Of a DNA stretch of 64,000 nt, positions 21,088 through 30,064 are shown piece after piece (the first letter of the stretch is position 1; each line of letters opens with the position of its first letter). The translations under genes were made by a program, and so were the position numbers. The notes beneath the pieces are model-generated. The model was given only the letters and a program-made list of their open reading frames with translations. It made no database searches and was not told the DNA's origin. The DNA is from Podospora pseudoanserina (Eukaryota; Ascomycota; Sordariomycetes; Sordariales; Podosporaceae), in NCBI RefSeq assembly GCF_035222485.1, contig NC_085925.1, positions 2,170,001 to 2,234,000 of the forward strand. Direction: 5' to 3'.

Positions 21088-21656
21088 TCAGCAACCCTTC
21101 ACTTCCTCCGCCGCCCCAGAAAGACCATGTTCCCCTTCTTCGTATTCATGAATGACAGCCACCTTGGTAGCACTCGCGCTCTTCTCGTCAAAGACATATC
21201 CCAACCACTCCTTTGCGAGCCTCCTCGCAAGCTCCAGTCCCACCACCCGCTCCCCCATGCACAACACCTGGGCATTGTTGCTGAGGACCGCTCTCTCGAC
21301 CGAGAAGCTGTCGTGTGCGGTGACTGCCCTGATCCCCTTGATCTTATTGGCGGCAATGGCAACGCCGAGGCCAGTGCCGCAGATCAACAGAGCTCGGTCG
21401 ACCTCTCCCGAGGCCACGAGTTTGGCCGCCGCCGCGGCGATGTGTGGGTATGCCGTCTTGTCCTCCTTGCCCGTGGCACCGACGTCGACGACTGAGATGA
21501 CCCGGGGATCGGCCGCGAAGTCTTCTTTGATTTTGTTCTTGTAGCTCACGCCGGCGTCCTGTTTGTAAATCAAATCATTAGCCCGTGATATTAAATCTGT
21601 CCCAGGAGTATACTCACATCGCAGCCAACGGCAATCTTCCACTGTGGTGAGCTCAT
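21088..21656 (-). CDS. RpiB/LacAB-family isomerase, probable erythrulose-4-phosphate isomerase type
   Basis: Two exons, 21656-21618 and 21558-21088, with a 59-bp intron (GTGAGT donor, ACAAACAG acceptor); 169 residues. The tiny first exon supplies [13 protein letters not shown], the first strand of the RpiB fold, joined to [14 protein letters not shown]. The active-site thiolate motif ICGTGLG and the helix [14 protein letters not shown] are present. Relative to ribose-5-phosphate isomerase B, GCDH is GCDD, and the ring-opening His in the RQHNDxNV segment is Ser ([11 protein letters not shown]), as in LacA/LacB-like members. Loss of the ring-opening His fits a substrate that has no ring, such as a tetrulose 4-phosphate. 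Known relatives: EryI/DerI and Yarrowia EYI2 (erythrulose-4-P to erythrose-4-P). Divergent from the kinase gene. Confidence 0.88.
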
Positions 21657-22227
21657 GTTGAATGTGATGATGTTGCGATGTCGTTGACGAACTTCCAGAC
21701 CAGCGGCTCCTTGCTGCTCGCCAAAGTAGTAATGTAATGTAGTCCCATAAAAACAACTTGACACTGCCTTCCCACTAGGGAACTCGGCAATCGCTATTTA
21801 TCCAAGCCGCCTTTCCGTTCCGGGTATTCCGCCTGCGTCCTGGAAGCACCAGACTACCACCCGGTTCCAAGAGGCTGCATTGGGGGGAGGGGGAAACCAC
21901 TGCACGCTGCCCCTCTCCCCGTACGCCCCTAAACGCCCCGCATACCGGCAAGTAGCCCATCATGAGGCGATCATCGAGGGGGACATGTGTTACTCGCTCG
22001 GCAAGGTTCAAAGGGGGAGGGAGGGGGTGAATTATCCCGGTGGTGATTTCCATATCCGATCAGATGTGCAGGTTCTGGCTTCTGCACCGGCTGCCGCGTC
22101 AGGCCTCCCCGGTGTTGTGTCCGGGAGTTGACTTGAAATATTGTGTCACTGGCTGTTGTTCGCTGCTCGACTTGGACTCACTCCCACTCCAACGTGAACT
22201 TTCACACACCACATTTTGACAGCCAAC
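21657..22227. promoter_or_regulatory. bidirectional promoter, RpiB-like / DAK-family kinase
   Basis: 571 bp between two divergent start codons. GC-rich, with CGG triplets. At 21821-21837 there is an inverted CGG pair followed by CCTGCG (CGGGTATTCCGCCTGCG). A close match, CGGCAGTCCGCCTGCG, lies in the other divergent promoter of the cluster (25662-25677). CGG-Nx-CCG is the usual site form for Zn2Cys6 regulators. Co-regulation is inferred. Confidence 0.5.
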
Positions 22228-24009
22228 ATGTCCAAACGACACCTCTTTTCCTCACTCGAGGGGCTTGTCCCCAAGGCCCTTCGAGGCATTGTTGCCAGCA
22301 ACCCAAGACTCAACCTCGACGAGACCAACCGCGTAGTCTTTGACCCCGAATCCCCCAAGTCGATCGTCAGTATCATCAGCGGTGGCGGCTCCGGTCACGA
22401 GCCAGCATGGTCTGGCTATGTTGGCACCAACATGTTGGCCGCCGCCGTAGGCGGTGATGTCTTCGCCTCTCCAAGCACTAAACAGATTCTGGCTGCTGTC
22501 GAGGCCGTACCATCAGACAAGGGGACACTCCTGGTGATCACCAACTACACCGGGGACTGCCTTCACTTCGGCCTGGCAGCCGAGAAGACAAAAGCAAAGG
22601 GGAACCCGTGTCGTATGCTCATCTGCGGCGACGATGTCTCGATAGGAAAGCAGGGCTCACTAGTTGGTCGTCGAGGACTGGCTGCTCAAATAGGAGTGCT
22701 CAAGGTTCTCGGTGCTGCAGCTGCAGAGGGTCTCTCGCTGGACGAGCTATTCGATCTCGGCACTGCCGTCAACGGCCAAATCGTCAGCATTGCCGCCACA
22801 TTGGACCACTGCCATGTCCCCGGTCGAACAGAGCACGGTGCCCTGGACCCCGATGTGGTGGAGATTGGTACAGGACCACACAACGAACCCGGCTACAAGA
22901 AGCTCTCACCGGCTCCTTCAGCGGAGGGATTGGTGAAGGAGATGCTCAGATACTGCCTGGACGAGACCGATCCTGTGAGAGGATACGTCAAGTTCAACCC
23001 CGGAGACGAGACGGTGCTGTTGGTCAGCAACTTCGGCGGCATGTCAAACCTGGAGATGGGAGGTCTTGTCGATGAGCTCCTTCAACAGCTCCTGGCCGAC
23101 TGGAACATCGAGCCCGTGCGTGTGTACGCTGGCTCCATCGAGACATCGCTCAACGCGCCCGCCTTCTCCGTTTCAGTCATCAACCTTTCAGGGGTAGCAG
23201 CGACCAGCCCCTATTCGCTCGACCAGATCAAAGGATTCTTCGACCTCAAGACCGATACAGCATGGGAAGCTGTTGCTGGATCCCAGAGATACCGTCGTCC
23301 AAGAGCCGATCAGCTTGTTCAACCGCCAGTCGAAGAGCGTAAGGTCATTGATGAAGCGAGAGATATCAAGATTGACCCCGTGCTCCTGGAGAGAATGCTC
23401 CGCCGGGCCTGCAATGACCTCATCAAATCCGAACCAGACCTCACACGGTGGGACACCATCATGGGAGACGGCGACTGCGGTTTGACACTCGAAACTGGTG
23501 CCAAGGCGTTGTTGGAGGCCATTGATGGGCCACACAAGATTGCTGCCAAGGGATCAGTAATCGAAGTTCTCACTGAGCTCGAGGAGATTCTTGAGGGCAA
23601 GATGGGAGGAACACTTGGTGGTATCCTGGGCATTTTCTTCGTGTCAATGAGAACCGCGCTACAGGAGAACCTTGAATTAGCCAAGACAGAAGGTTTCGTA
23701 TCGCTATGGTCAAAGGCCCTTTCACATGCCATCCATCATCTCGAGCAGTACACACCAGCCAAGGTTGGCGACCGAACTGTCATGGACACATTGATTCCGT
23801 TTGTCGAAGCTATGGCGGCGACCAAAAGTTTGGAGGAGGGTGTCGCTGCTGCGGTAGCGGGATCAGAGAACACCAAGAAGTTGAAGGCGAGATTGGGGAG
23901 AGCGACGTATGTTGGTACTGGGACAGACGGCAAGGAGCTGCCACCAGATCCGGGTGCTTGGGGCGCGATGGTAGTGATTCAGGGACTGCTTGCTGCAATT
24001 TCAGAATAG
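22228..24009 (+). CDS. dihydroxyacetone-kinase family enzyme, probable erythrulose kinase
   Basis: Single exon, 593 residues from ATG 22228 (CCAACATGTC). DAK1 domain at about 10-345: GGGSGHEP at 52-59, TNYTGD at 106-110, and the substrate-binding His218 in GTGPHNEPG. DAK2 (ATP-binding) domain at about 385-590, with the Mg-ligand loop GDGDCG at 413-418. Phosphorylates small ketoses (dihydroxyacetone, erythrulose) with ATP in the cytosol. The usual GGTSGALY loop of DAK2 reads GGTLGGIL, so the Ser is Leu; the class may be specialised. Yarrowia EYK1 and mycobacterial LerK/DerK are erythrulose kinases of this family, and two erythrulose-phosphate-type isomerase genes stand next door. Glycerol-pathway DHA kinase is the alternative. 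Confidence 0.9.
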   Translation: MSKRHLFSSLEGLVPKALRGIVASNPRLNLDETNRVVFDPESPKSIVSIISGGGSGHEPAWSGYVGTNMLAAAVGGDVFASPSTKQILAAVEAVPSDKGTLLVITNYTGDCLHFGLAAEKTKAKGNPCRMLICGDDVSIGKQGSLVGRRGLAAQIGVLKVLGAAAAEGLSLDELFDLGTAVNGQIVSIAATLDHCHVPGRTEHGALDPDVVEIGTGPHNEPGYKKLSPAPSAEGLVKEMLRYCLDETDPVRGYVKFNPGDETVLLVSNFGGMSNLEMGGLVDELLQQLLADWNIEPVRVYAGSIETSLNAPAFSVSVINLSGVAATSPYSLDQIKGFFDLKTDTAWEAVAGSQRYRRPRADQLVQPPVEERKVIDEARDIKIDPVLLERMLRRACNDLIKSEPDLTRWDTIMGDGDCGLTLETGAKALLEAIDGPHKIAAKGSVIEVLTELEEILEGKMGGTLGGILGIFFVSMRTALQENLELAKTEGFVSLWSKALSHAIHHLEQYTPAKVGDRTVMDTLIPFVEAMAATKSLEEGVAAAVAGSENTKKLKARLGRATYVGTGTDGKELPPDPGAWGAMVVIQGLLAAISE

Positions 24010-24431
24010 GAAGCGATTGGGGATGAAGGATTTAAATTTTCTCGTGGTTGGATTGATCAGATTTAGAGATCAGTAATTCGGAATAAGTTTGGGTTGTACT
24101 TTACTGTGAATTTATGGATTGTGTGTGGCTTGTATGTCCTGATACTTGGGCGCCCCTTCCTACTTCCTCCTCCAGGCACCCACACTCAACAAAGTGCTCT
24201 CTTCATTTGATCACCGAATCAACTGGAATCCGCGATGATGCCAACGTCTTGGTTACGTTTCCAGGATCCATGGGATCCAAATGAACTCCTGTGAGCTATT
24301 AAGCTTTTCAAAACCATACCTCGCATATAAACCGTCAAATAGTGAGGTGGTAGTTAAAGGAGAAAGGATATCAATGCAGAAATACACATGATAATTGAAT
24401 TCAACTATTCTAGGCAGGTCTAAAAGAATCC
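24010..24431. other. convergent 3' region of kinase and aldolase genes
   Basis: 422 bp between two stop codons of convergent genes. AT-richer than the flanks; no gene or site recognised. Presumably both 3' UTRs and polyadenylation signals. Confidence 0.6.
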
Positions 24432-25301
24432 TCAAGCCTTCCCAGCACTCCCCAACCAATGCATATACCTCTCAATCGCCACCTGCATCGCCTCCGTCCC
24501 CTTCTCAATCACACTCGTCAACGGCTTCCCCCTCATCTTCTCCTGCGTCCACGCATAGTGATTATTCATCCCCTTGTTGATATTCACCTTCGTCACCCCC
24601 CCCGCCATGCACTTTCTAAAAATCTCCTCATCGAACGGATCAGCCCCATGCAGCACCAACCTGACCCTATCCCCGACCTTCTTGTTGATAGCATCAAGCC
24701 GGTCATACTCCAGCTGGATCCCCCTCGGTCCATACTCCCCATGCACATTCCCAAACGCCGGCGCCAACATGTCAATCCCGGTGGCAACAAACTCCTCCGC
24801 TTCCTCGGGGGTAGTCAGCAGCCCCTCGAGGTCAGCAGTCTCAGCTACGCCGTCCTCGCCACCTTCGATACGCCCTGGCTCTGCCTCTGCGGCGATACCG
24901 CGCTCGTGGCAGTATTGAACCAGTTCGGCGGTGAGCTTGAGATTCTCCTCCTTTTCGTAGTGCGACATGTCGCACATGATGCTGTCAAAGGCGTCCGGGA
25001 TGTCGGCTGCCCTGCGGACCAGCTCGGGTGTCTGGCAGTGGTCCAGGTGGAGGGAGACTGGGACCGAGGCCGAGTGAGCTGCCTCAGCGGCGGCTTTGAC
25101 GAGAGCGTCACCAGCATATTGAATCGCCCACGGGAAGAGCAAGACCATAGCTGGGGAGCGGGCGGCTTCGGCAGCTTTGACGGTGGCGATGATGGATTCG
25201 ATGTTGTAGCAGCACATGGCTGGGACGGCGTACCCCCCAGCGAGGGCCTTGTTGAGAATGCTCATGGAGCGGTTTTCTGAAAGGGGGGGTCTAGGAGCCA
25301 T
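24432..25301 (-). CDS. class II (zinc) ketose-bisphosphate-type aldolase
   Basis: 289 residues from ATG 25301 (CACCATGG); an upstream in-frame extension to 25478 lacks domain character and holds a donor-like GTGAGT, so it is probably leader. TIM-barrel class II aldolase: catalytic Asp87 and zinc ligand His88 in SLHLDHCQ, His187 in NVHGEYG, His218 in LVLHGADP. In fructose-bisphosphate and tagatose-bisphosphate aldolases the last loop is HGGSG, and the NID/NIA loop that follows is here NINKGMNNHY. The substrate phosphate site is therefore altered and this is not glycolytic FBA. Expected reaction: retro-aldol splitting of a ketose or sugar-acid phosphate to a three-carbon unit. The class is fused to a 3-hydroxyisobutyrate-dehydrogenase-like domain in a plant protein; here that enzyme is the divergent neighbour. 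Confidence 0.87.
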   Translation of the reverse strand: MAPRPPLSENRSMSILNKALAGGYAVPAMCCYNIESIIATVKAAEAARSPAMVLLFPWAIQYAGDALVKAAAEAAHSASVPVSLHLDHCQTPELVRRAADIPDAFDSIMCDMSHYEKEENLKLTAELVQYCHERGIAAEAEPGRIEGGEDGVAETADLEGLLTTPEEAEEFVATGIDMLAPAFGNVHGEYGPRGIQLEYDRLDAINKKVGDRVRLVLHGADPFDEEIFRKCMAGGVTKVNINKGMNNHYAWTQEKMRGKPLTSVIEKGTEAMQVAIERYMHWLGSAGKA

Positions 25302-26115
25302 GGTGGGTGGTGGTGGGTTGACTGAGCTGTCAACGAATAGTGATAGTGGTGATGGTGTTGAGTGAGTGACACCAGTAATGTCTTGCCAAGACTGAGTGTG
25401 AGATGCTGTAAGTTCTCGACTTAATACCCCCCCTGAAAAGGCACTGGCTGAAAGCAGACTCACTCTTTTGCTCATCAATTCATCCTACGGGATATCATCG
25501 GCACCTCTTTCTCTGTCGTGCCCAGATAACCCGAGAGATTTGCCGCCCCCTCGGGTTCCTCAATACAGGAAGGTCGATGATTGACCTGCCAAGGCCGGCT
25601 GACGGGACGCGCGGTGATGCGCCGGTGCATGTAAGAATATTAGCCAAAATGCGGCAGTCCGCCTGCGGGGACAGGGAGTCACGTCATAATTAGTTCTGGA
25701 GGATTGAGGGGGTGAAATTGATGTTCAGAGTTGAGTTGCAAAAGTTTACAAAGCGGGGAAGCTCGTTGGGACTGTGGGCTAAGAAGCGTGGGTCAGTGAC
25801 CAGCTCCCGCGGGGGACTTTGCGTGGGACTTGGACTTCATCCGGACGGGTCTCGGCATAGCCCAGCGTGAGATGATATCCCAAGGGGCGACAAAATGATC
25901 AAAAAAAAAACATGTTTACGGGCAGGCCGGTTGGATTGCATGGCCGAGTGTCGGAGTTTCTGTTGTCGTGGTTTGCACTCAGCATCTTGACCACCCCCCT
26001 ACTCATTGTTTCTCACTGATATTGCATGCAAAGTCTTGGCCGAGTTAGCAGTCACCAACACCAGTTAACCCCCCGAGTCCCTCAATTGTTGCACTTTGAA
26101 CCAAACATTACCACC
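25302..26115. promoter_or_regulatory. bidirectional promoter, aldolase / dehydrogenase
   Basis: 814 bp between divergent start codons. Contains CGG-rich segments, including 25662-25677 (CGGCAGTCCGCCTGCG), which nearly repeats the site at 21821-21837 in the other divergent promoter of the cluster. An A10 run lies at about 25902-25911. Confidence 0.5.
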
Positions 26116-27432
26116 ATGGCCGACCAGAAACCACCTGTTGCCTTCATCGGGCTCGGAGCCATGGGCTTCGGCATGGCCACCCACCTCATCAAGCAAGGCT
26201 ACCCAGTTACCGGATTTGATGTCTGGGCCCCAACTCTCAAACGGTTCGAGGAAGCAGGCGGCTCAACCGCCACAACACCAGCAGAAGCCGTCCTCAACAA
26301 GGAACATGTCGTCGTAATGGTGGCCACCGCCCAGCAAGCCCAGTCTGTTCTGCTGGATGGCCCCAATGCTGCCGTCCCGAAGCTTCCCCAAAGAGCCGTG
26401 GTCCTTCTCTGCTCCACCGTCCCCTGTGACTACGTCCAGGCTCTCCAAGTCCAACTCAACAGCATCGGCCGCAATGACATCTTGCTGATCGACAGCCCAG
26501 TCTCCGGCGGAGCCGCCAGAGCAGCAGATGGCACTCTTTCCATCATGGCAGGCATGTCTGCTGCTGCGTTGGAGAAAGGACGCCCGTTGCTCGCTGAGCT
26601 GTCAGATCCAGCAAAACTGTACATTGTCGAGGGTGGCATCGGTGCTGGCAGCAACATGAAGATGGTTCACCAAGTTCTCGCGGCAAACCAAATCCTGGGA
26701 GCAAGTGAGGTGATGGGTTTCGCTGAGAGACTAGGCCTAGATCTGGCCAAGGCTCAAAAAGCAGTGCTGGAGTCTGATGCTTGGAATTTCATGTTCGAGC
26801 ACCGAACACCCAGAATATTCACCGAGTTCCAGCCTGTTGCCAGTGCGGTTCAGATTATCGTCAAGGATACCAGCATCATCACCTCAGAAGGGCGAAGAAG
26901 TTCTTTTGCCACGCCGATGACAAGTGCAGCGGAGCAGATCTACTTCACTGCTGTTGGGAGAGGGTGGGCGATGGACGACGATAGCAGTCTCGTGAGACTC
27001 TATACCGAAGGAAACGGAAAGGTTGGGCCAGTTTATGGCGCTGCTGAGTCAGAGGAGGATAAGATGGCTTTGGTGTTGGCTTTGATGAGAGGTATCCTGC
27101 TTTGTGCTGCTGCAGAGTCTCTTGCTTTTGCGCACACTGTGAGTCTGGATTTGGATCAGGTCTTGGATCTTTGTGTCAACGCTGCTGGTGGTAGCAAAGT
27201 GCTGGAGAAGCTTGGGCCTGCCATTATCAAGGAGCTCGGGGGTGCCGGCGATGCTTCAAGTGGCGAGTCGAGCCTTGAGGATGTCTTTAGCGGACTGAGT
27301 GCGGCGGTCGAGGAGGCACAGAGGATAAAGACTCCGTTGTATCTTGGGACCCAGGCGTTGAGTATTCTCCAACGTGTGACGCAATCCAAAGGGACAGGCT
27401 CTGCTGGTGTTGTCGTCAAGGCGTGGGTTTGA
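26116..27432 (+). CDS. 3-hydroxyisobutyrate dehydrogenase-like oxidoreductase (LtnD-like)
   Basis: 438 residues from ATG 26116 (CACCATGG), single exon. N-terminal Rossmann fold: dinucleotide motif GLGAMGFGMA near residue 12 and DSPVSGGAARAADGTLSIMA at the substrate loop. All-alpha C-terminal domain with the catalytic lysine in GAGSNMKMVHQ. About 140 residues longer than typical HIBADH; the tail adds further helices (AAESLAFAHTVSLDLDQVLD). Family members oxidise 3-hydroxy acids with NAD(P); L-threonate dehydrogenase (LtnD) of four-carbon acid catabolism belongs here. With the aldolase next door, oxidation of a tetronate or related hydroxy acid is the best guess. Valine-pathway HIBADH is less likely because of length and context. 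Confidence 0.83.
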   Translation: MADQKPPVAFIGLGAMGFGMATHLIKQGYPVTGFDVWAPTLKRFEEAGGSTATTPAEAVLNKEHVVVMVATAQQAQSVLLDGPNAAVPKLPQRAVVLLCSTVPCDYVQALQVQLNSIGRNDILLIDSPVSGGAARAADGTLSIMAGMSAAALEKGRPLLAELSDPAKLYIVEGGIGAGSNMKMVHQVLAANQILGASEVMGFAERLGLDLAKAQKAVLESDAWNFMFEHRTPRIFTEFQPVASAVQIIVKDTSIITSEGRRSSFATPMTSAAEQIYFTAVGRGWAMDDDSSLVRLYTEGNGKVGPVYGAAESEEDKMALVLALMRGILLCAAAESLAFAHTVSLDLDQVLDLCVNAAGGSKVLEKLGPAIIKELGGAGDASSGESSLEDVFSGLSAAVEEAQRIKTPLYLGTQALSILQRVTQSKGTGSAGVVVKAWV

Positions 27433-27723
27433 GATATTGATAGAGGTAGATAGGTATCTTTTAATGTTTGTCCCTGTTTTTGGGTATGCGTCTAGGGTGT
27501 CGTTTGCAGATAGAGATTAAAAATGTCATCGAATTTGCTGGATACTATTCCACCAGAAGGCTACTCACCCCACCAACAAAGCAAACCCGCCTGCCCCACT
27601 TTGTACCGCTCAATTCCAATCCCTGCTCCTAGTCGCGTCTTCTCATCGCAACACGCGTCTCATGATCGAATATCATCCAGAGCATCATCAACCCCAGTCG
27701 AGCAACCTCACCAACTACCCAAA

Positions 27724-28814
27724 ATGGAGGAGGCAATGAAACAGCACTTTTTCTACCACGGAAAACCAGACGTAAGCTCACGTTATCCCCTCAATCTCTC
27801 ACATCATGTCCCTCTTATTGACCAATCCCCCAGACCGACCCCTCAGAAGCCGAAAAATGCCACTGGTGCCAGATTCGTAGTTTCAAAACCCACAAGAAAC
27901 TTCCCATCACCATCGTCAACGAAGCCAAAGGAGACGAACGCAAGGAAGTCCTAAATCCAGACTTCAAATTCATCGACCACTCAATCCCAAGCGACGACGT
28001 CCCCATCGCCGGGGCCTCCTTCCGCACTGGCTGCAATTGCGCAGACGACGAGCAGTGCATGTACTCAACATGCGAATGCCTCGACGAAATGGCCCCCGAC
28101 TCCGACGAGGACATGTCCGACGCCCCCCCAGCTCGTGGCCGCAGGATGCAAAAGTTCCAGTACCACCACTCCGGCACCAAAGCCGGCTTGCTCAAGTCTA
28201 GAATCCTCGACAGCCGTGAGCCAATCTACGAGTGTCACGATGGCTGCAGTTGCAGTAAAAACTGTCCGAACCGGGTGGTGGAACGAGGCAGGACGGTGCC
28301 GTTGCAGATCTTCCGGACAAAGAATAGAGGATGGGGGGTCAAGTGTCCGGTGGATATCAAGAAGGGGCAGTTTGTGGATAAGTACTTGGGGGAGATCATC
28401 ACCAGCGAGGAGGCCAACCGCCGGCGAGCTGAGTCGACCGTCTCGGATAAGAAGGACGTTTATTTGTTTGCTTTGGACAAATTTTCTGACCCGGATTCAC
28501 CTGACCCGTTGTTGAGGGCGCCGCCGTTCGAGGTGGATGGAGAGTGGATGAGTGGGCCGACGAGGTTTATCAACCACAGTTGTGACCCAAATATGCGGAT
28601 TTTTGCTAGGGTGGGGGATGCGGTGGATAAGCATGTTCACGATTTGGCGCTGTTTGCCATCAGAGATATACCGGCGGGAGAGGAGTTGACGTTTGACTAT
28701 GTGGATGGCGGGTTGGCGGAGGAGGACGCCGGGGGATTGGTACCGGATGACAAGAAGAAGGATATGACGAAGTGTTTGTGTGGGACGAAGAAGTGTAGGG
28801 GGTTCTTATGGTGA
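27724..28814 (+). CDS. dim-5: histone H3 lysine-9 methyltransferase DIM-5 (Clr4/SUV39 family)
   Basis: Exons 27724-27771 and 27834-28814 around a 62-bp intron; 342 residues, close to the 331 of Neurospora DIM-5. Pre-SET: the nine-Cys Zn cluster in CNCADDEQCMYSTCEC and YECHDGCSCSKNCPN. SET: RGWGVKCPVDIKKGQFVDKY, RFINHSCDPN (SAM and catalytic pocket) and ELTFDYV with the catalytic Tyr. Post-SET: CLCGTKKCRGFL. No chromodomain, as in DIM-5. It trimethylates H3K9 in the nucleus, the mark that directs DNA methylation and heterochromatin, typically at RIP-mutated repeats. An in-frame ATG at 27523 would add 67 residues without domain character; ATG 27724 is preferred. The 3' half of the gene is strikingly G-rich. 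Confidence 0.95.
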
Positions 28815-30064
28815 GTGGATGAACAGGAGAAACAAACGAACAAAACTGCTGGCTTGACAGGGCAATGATGCCGAAGCCTTCATGTCATGATACGAAGTGG
28901 TGTACCTAATGACCAGCGTGCTGCTGGGCTGCATGTGGCTGCTTGCTTGAGAATGCGGGGTGCTCCCCTGAAAAGATCGATCTCGTGGGGCCGCCGTCTC
29001 GTCCCGTCATGGATCATGGATGGTCGTGACACAAATCGGATTCCATCAAAGTTTGGATGTCCTGATTACGTATCATGAGTGCTCTGGACCGCATGGCAAG
29101 ATTAGTAGCCTTGAGGCAAATAGTGAACTGATAAGAGCATTGTAGAACCTATCACAATCTGTTGTCCTCGTCACCTTAAAACCTGGTTGATGTGATGCTC
29201 TGAGCAATGCTTGTGGAATTGGTTGTCCAATCAGGACCTAGCTTCCGATGAACAGCGATTTGCTGTTGATGTTCCGGATCCGTGCGCGTGCAGCTGTTCC
29301 AACGTCGTCATGGTCTCGTGTCGACGGAAACACTGTTTTGGACACGAATGCAAGACATGAGTCTGTCCGGGGCATTGCTGCTTTCCGTATTCTGAAAGCG
29401 TTGGAGTCTTGTTGTTGTGAGGTCTGAAATGGTGGAATATTCCGTGTCTTGTCATCGGCTGACAGGGAAAGGCGGTGCTGGGCTCGCCGCTAAGGTTCTA
29501 GCCCCGCAAAGCTAGGTCCACTGCGTGCAACCGAGTGGACCGTGCATCAGGCCGGAGATCGCTGATCTCAGTGGGGGCTTTCAGTTGGCTGGCAGTGACT
29601 GACTGGTGTGAGCTCACCACGATAACACACACACACACACACACACATCTGGGACCTTTCTTGACCGCATTAGGTCTTCATGCTCCCCATACTGTTGTTG
29701 TACATCGACTGGCTGCCCAGGACCTTGGCTCATGCTCCCTGAGGAGGCTGGCAGTTGAGCATCTGTGATCCTACTTCTCTCCACTTCCCACCTCGGGGTC
29801 TACCTAGCCTTTCTCTTTTGCCTCAGCGATACCACGAGCCAATGTCGGCAGCCCATCGCATCGCAACAGCACACACTCATTCCTTCAGCCTTCTCTCTGC
29901 TTATTTTCTTAGCAAAGAGCTGACTCTTCGTTTCGGACGCCCACTCTCGCTTTTCCCTCCTCGTCGTCATGAACTAGATATTCAAGCGGCTGGATCGAGC
30001 GGCCCACGAGTTGCGAAATCGAGTGCAGCGGAAACCCCCGCGCCGCCAGCAGCAATCAGATACA
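28815..30064. other. intergenic with a dinucleotide repeat
   Basis: 1.25 kb between same-strand genes. Holds an AC microsatellite (29625-29647), then a pyrimidine-rich leader (29760-29960) for the ubiquitin-domain gene. No gene supported. Confidence 0.6.
29625..29647. repeat. (AC)n microsatellite
   Basis: About 11 AC units in uninterrupted array. Confidence 0.95.
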
